DNA of 8,954 nucleotides from NCBI GenBank assembly GCA_016939345.1, contig JAFGHG010000059.1, forward strand, positions 1 to 8,954, read 5' to 3'. The DNA comes from Candidatus Omnitrophota bacterium. Lineage in GTDB: Bacteria; Omnitrophota; Gorgyraeia; Duberdicusellales; 4484-171. Shown piece after piece: positions 6,805 through 8,954 of the stretch (its first letter is position 1; each line of letters opens with the position of its first letter). A program made the translations under genes and the position numbers. The notes under the pieces are model-generated. The model had not been told where the DNA came from. It ran no database searches and saw nothing but the letters and a program-made list of their open reading frames with translations.

Positions 6805-6858
6805 ACAATTAAAAAAGGCCAACCCTTTGCCGGCTCAGTTCTTGAGCCGGTTTTTTTT
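6805..6858 (+). ncRNA. Candidate short RNA of about 54 nt ending in an intrinsic terminator
   Basis: The stretch runs from the predicted start near 6805 to the T tract at 6851-6858. It contains a small possible hairpin (AAAGG 6814-6818 with CCTTT 6824-6828) followed by the strong terminator stem. It has no coding potential and does not match any RNA family I recognise. Its last bases are antisense to the stop codon of the LAB_N gene. The terminator is clear; that it has its own transcript is inferred from the promoter-like elements upstream. The simpler view is that the terminator only serves the kinase operon. Confidence 0.25.
6830..6858 (+). terminator. Strong rho-independent terminator
   Basis: CCGGCTCA (6830-6837) pairs perfectly with TGAGCCGG (6843-6850) around the loop GTTCT, and eight T follow (6851-6858). 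This is a textbook plus-strand terminator. It would stop transcripts of the kinase operon, 125 bases after its stop codon, before they run antisense into the minus-strand cluster. The T tract reaches into the stop codon of the LAB_N gene. Confidence 0.9.
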
Positions 6859-7138
6859 ATTGGTTTTTGTTTCTTTTAGATAAAAGCAGGAGGTTTCTTA
6901 TATAGATAAAAATACCGCAGGATTGCCCGGCAACAAATACAGGATTTTTAATATGTATTGCATAAACAAGGAGTACGATTCCTCCCGATAAGCTGAACAG
7001 CCAAAAAGAAAGAGGGATGACGCTTTTTTTCTCTTTTTCGCTTGCCAGCCACTGGACAAAGAACCTTAAGAAAAAAAGGATCTGACCCAGGAAGCCTAAA
7101 ATTAGCCAGTAAGTTTCAATATTGAGTCTTAGATCCAT
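6857..7138 (-). CDS. LAB_N (lipid-A-disaccharide synthase N-terminal domain) small membrane protein
   Basis: This 93-residue protein consists of three membrane segments (about 10-30, 42-62 and 67-86). It carries the whole LAB_N signature: GFLGQILFFLRFFVQW (15-30), SEKEKKSVIPLSFW (33-46), SLSGG (49-53), P66, Q72, G75 and YIRNLLLL (79-86). LAB_N is named from the N-terminal part of some LpxB proteins, but stand-alone copies like this one lack the glycosyltransferase domain and are often found beside GT2 and GT39 genes. The fold pattern recalls PQ-loop/SemiSWEET half-transporters, so a role as a lipid-sugar flippase or a membrane adaptor is possible; this is inference. The ATG at 7138 lies inside the end of the GT2 gene (23-base overlap) and has AAAGGA nine bases upstream, so the two are probably translationally coupled. 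Confidence 0.88.
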   Translation of the reverse strand: MDLRLNIETYWLILGFLGQILFFLRFFVQWLASEKEKKSVIPLSFWLFSLSGGIVLLVYAIHIKNPVFVAGQSCGIFIYIRNLLLLSKRNKNQ

Positions 7139-7823
7139 GTTTGATAGTCCTTTTTTTCAGCCAGAAGACTCCCCAGAGATCAAATAAGCCTTCAACAAGA
7201 CGATTGAAAGTTTTATACTTTGATCTTCCTTTGTATCTTGGTTCGTGAGTTATTGGTGTTTCTTTTACCTTGAAGCCATGAAGCCTTGCCAGATAGGGGA
7301 AGAACCTGTGAAAATTCCTGAAAAAATATATTGAGGAGATGATATCTTTTTTAAAGAGGCGCAAGGCGCAGCCGGTATCTTGTGTTGGATCTTTTAATAT
7401 TGCCTTTCTTGCGAACTTGGCCATAGCAGAGGAGGTTTTGCGCAAAAAATTATCACCTCTTTTCTTTCTTATTCCGCTTATAAAGTCAAATTCATTCTCA
7501 AATTGTGTCAGTCGGAGTATTTCTTCGGGAGGGTTTTGGCAATCGGCATCGAGGGTTATAATCCACTGCCCCAGGCAGGCCATAAATCCGGCATAAAGGG
7601 CAGCAGACTGGCCTGATTTTTTTTTTAATGATACTACTTTTATTTCAGGATATTTAGACTGCATGTTTTTCATTACCTGTAACGATCCGTCTGAGCTTAA
7701 ATCATCGACATAGATGACTTCGAAATCAGCCTTAAGAGGCTTCATGGTTTTATCGATTTTATCTTGAAGAAATTCAAGATTGCCTTCTTCATTAAACACA
7801 GGTATTACAAGTGAATATTTCAT
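7116..7823 (-). CDS. GT2 glycosyltransferase, DPM1/ArnC-like polyprenyl-phosphate sugar transferase
   Basis: The 235-residue enzyme probably moves a sugar from a nucleotide donor to undecaprenyl phosphate at the cytoplasmic face of the membrane. From M1 at 7823 it has the GT-A start SLVIPVFNEEGNL (4-16), the VDDLSSDGS nucleotide-binding loop (39-47), the metal-binding D92-A-D94 in LDADCQNPPEE (91-101), the DTGCALRLF block (149-157), HRFFPYLARLHGF (172-184) and YKGRSKY (197-203). It ends after about 30 further residues and lacks the pair of membrane helices found at the end of ArnC or GtrB. The LAB_N partner may supply the membrane part. The frame reaches an ATG at 7832, but that codon is inside the TATAAT box at 7831-7836. 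The ATG at 7823 is preferred and gives the normal family N-terminus. Neither start has a Shine-Dalgarno. Confidence 0.9.
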   Translation of the reverse strand: MKYSLVIPVFNEEGNLEFLQDKIDKTMKPLKADFEVIYVDDLSSDGSLQVMKNMQSKYPEIKVVSLKKKSGQSAALYAGFMACLGQWIITLDADCQNPPEEILRLTQFENEFDFISGIRKKRGDNFLRKTSSAMAKFARKAILKDPTQDTGCALRLFKKDIISSIYFFRNFHRFFPYLARLHGFKVKETPITHEPRYKGRSKYKTFNRLVEGLFDLWGVFWLKKRTIKHGSKTQY

Positions 7824-7830
7824 TGCACCC

Positions 7831-7836
7831 ATTATA
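7831..7836 (-). promoter_or_regulatory. TATAAT -10 box, seven bases before the GT2 start
   Basis: On the minus strand TATAAT is followed by GGGTGCA and then the ATG at 7823. Transcription would begin at or beside that ATG, giving a leaderless message for the GT2 and LAB_N genes. The -35 region is poor. It sits in the 81-base gap after the GT39 gene, so GT2-LAB_N may be transcribed separately as well as by readthrough. Confidence 0.4.
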
Positions 7837-7904
7837 GCATTGCTTTTTAAGAGTAAAAGGATTAATGTTTTTATTTTTGAGGCAATTGCTCGGGGTCAGA
7901 TGTT

Positions 7905-8954
7905 TTAAGGCAGATATAGAACCTTTCCGCTGGATAAAATAATTTTTCGATAATTATTAGCTTGGGCATAGTTGATAAACTCTTGTTCTAGATAGCCTTC
8001 AAAGCCAACCAGTATGGCTTTTGGCTGGTCCTGTTCAAGCAAGTCAGGCAATTCTTCGCGCGATATTATGTTAAACTTATTTCTTTGCTCTTTATTAATC
8101 AAATGGCTTACCCTAAAGGCAAAAGGCCCGGTGGCAAATTCTTTATATATCTGATTATCGGCTTCCAAGGAGTAAACCGGGGCCAGGGTAAGTATCTTAG
8201 TTTTTTTGGTTATTCTGCGGATTTCCTGGCTTTGAGCGCGGATTAGCATGGTCTGCCAGGAAGAGTTGGAAATAGCAGTCTTTACCTCCGTAACGATATT
8301 GAATATGCTGAATTTTGCGTGTAAATTGGTTTGAAAAAGCATAAAGAAAAAGACCAACAGGACTATTGTTCTGTTTCTTGTAACCGTAAAGAGCGTTTTC
8401 ATGCTATAGAGGCAGGCCAGGAGCAAAAATGGCATCAAGGGGTAGTAATATTGATACCAGCTGGGGGTGGCTGCAAAAGATCCGGCCAAAAGAAAAGGCA
8501 GAAAAACCAAGACTGAGAGGATTTCAGATTTATAATGAAATTTAGAGTTTTTTATAATAAAGGCTGAAGGCAGGAATACTGCAAGAGTAAGTAAAAGATA
8601 AAAATTACCCGGCTGCAAAAACAGGTCTTTTAAATATTGAAATTTTCCGATAATGGTCATTGCATTCATATAACCTGATTCTTGGCGGTATAAAGTATTC
8701 AGACCTGGATAGATGAAGTTTCCAAAAATAAAACTTTCCTTAGAAAAATAGAAAAGAATAGCAGCCGGAAGCATAGCTGTCAGCAGGCCAAGAAAAAATA
8801 AAGATATCAATATAAGTTTTTCTTTTAATGATCTGCATAAAGGGTTTTTGTATATTATAAATATAAAAGGAAGCGGCAAAAGCGCAAAAGATAAGCGGAT
8901 GCCTATCGATATCCCCAACAATATGCCGGCGAAAAAAACATTCCTTTCAGCTGT
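7905..8954 (-). CDS. C-terminal part of a GT39/ArnT-like membrane glycosyltransferase (5' end off window)
   Basis: The frame is open from the right edge, so the visible 349 residues are the C-terminal part; the apparent TTG start at 8921 is internal. The visible N-terminal stretch AGILGISIGIRLSFALLPLPF is typical of a middle helix in PMT_2/ArnT-type enzymes. About six membrane segments follow, and then SWYQYYYPLMPFLLL (residues 165-179 of the fragment), the aromatic-rich helix start common in this family. The last 130-140 residues form a soluble domain, expected on the periplasmic side. Such enzymes use polyprenyl-phosphate sugars to modify lipid A, proteins or glycans. The catalytic acidic residues of the first periplasmic loop lie beyond the window and cannot be checked. 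It precedes the GT2 and LAB_N genes in the same direction, which supports donor supply by GT2. Confidence 0.8.
   Translation of the reverse strand, partial: TAERNVFFAGILLGISIGIRLSFALLPLPFIFIIYKNPLCRSLKEKLILISLFFLGLLTAMLPAAILFYFSKESFIFGNFIYPGLNTLYRQESGYMNAMTIIGKFQYLKDLFLQPGNFYLLLTLAVFLPSAFIIKNSKFHYKSEILSVLVFLPFLLAGSFAATPSWYQYYYPLMPFLLLACLYSMKTLFTVTRNRTIVLLVFFFMLFQTNLHAKFSIFNIVTEVKTAISNSSWQTMLIRAQSQEIRRITKKTKILTLAPVYSLEADNQIYKEFATGPFAFRVSHLINKEQRNKFNIISREELPDLLEQDQPKAILVGFEGYLEQEFINYAQANNYRKIILSSGKVLYLP

Noticed and set aside
6811..6828. Minus-strand hairpin (AAAGG/CCTTT) followed by T residues, as terminator of the LAB_N operon
   Set aside because: The stem is only five pairs and the T tract overlaps it. 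It is possible but too weak to call. The G+C-rich stem at 6830-6850 also forms on this strand but lacks an adjacent T tract.
7889..7900. CGGGGTCAGATG as a possible remnant of a repeat linked to REP-type transposases
   Set aside because: It is a single short copy with no partner repeat, hairpin or transposase in the window.

Overview
The window reads as a piece of an AT-rich genome from an uncultured Gram-negative bacterium. Coding density is high, Ile is often ATA and Arg often AGA/AGG, and there is a lipid-A-type LAB_N protein, a polytopic sugar transferase and a hybrid-free sensor kinase. The style resembles candidate phyla such as Omnitrophota, but that placement is an inference from gene style only. 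I see no rRNA, tRNA, CRISPR array or mobile element.

Left edge (1-1074). The C-terminal 77 residues of a cysteine-rich protein, probably a radical SAM/SPASM enzyme, run off the left edge. It converges on a minus-strand SAM-dependent methyltransferase with an N-terminal zinc ribbon. The gap between the methyltransferase and the next plus-strand gene is a divergent promoter region. It holds a perfect 18-bp A-tract palindrome and a consensus TATAAT box only six bases from the next start codon.

Central plus-strand operon (1075-6705). Four tightly spaced genes follow: a CPA2-family cation/proton antiporter without a regulatory domain, an RDD-family membrane protein carrying a large extracytoplasmic domain that looks like a six-bladed beta-propeller, a secreted PF04392-type binding protein, and a membrane histidine kinase (TM-sensor-TM-HAMP-PAS-HisKA-HATPase). 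No ABC permease, ATPase or response regulator is present. The binding protein is therefore best read as a ligand-sensing partner of the kinase, and the operon as a candidate envelope or ion-homeostasis signalling module.

Convergent intergenic region (6706-6856). A weak AT hairpin, a 22-bp A/T palindrome, a promoter-like TTGCCA-N17-TAATAT and a strong terminator lie in succession. Together they could define a very short RNA of about 54 nt.

Right minus-strand cluster (6857-8954, transcribed leftward). In transcription order it holds the C-terminal part of a GT39/ArnT-like membrane glycosyltransferase (start off the window), a DPM1/ArnC-like GT2 glycosyltransferase, and a 93-aa LAB_N protein that overlaps the GT2 gene. 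This looks like a make, flip and transfer set for polyprenyl-phosphate-linked sugars that decorate lipid A or another envelope glycan. The GT2 gene also has a TATAAT box seven bases before its likely start codon, so leaderless transcription may be used at two places in this window.
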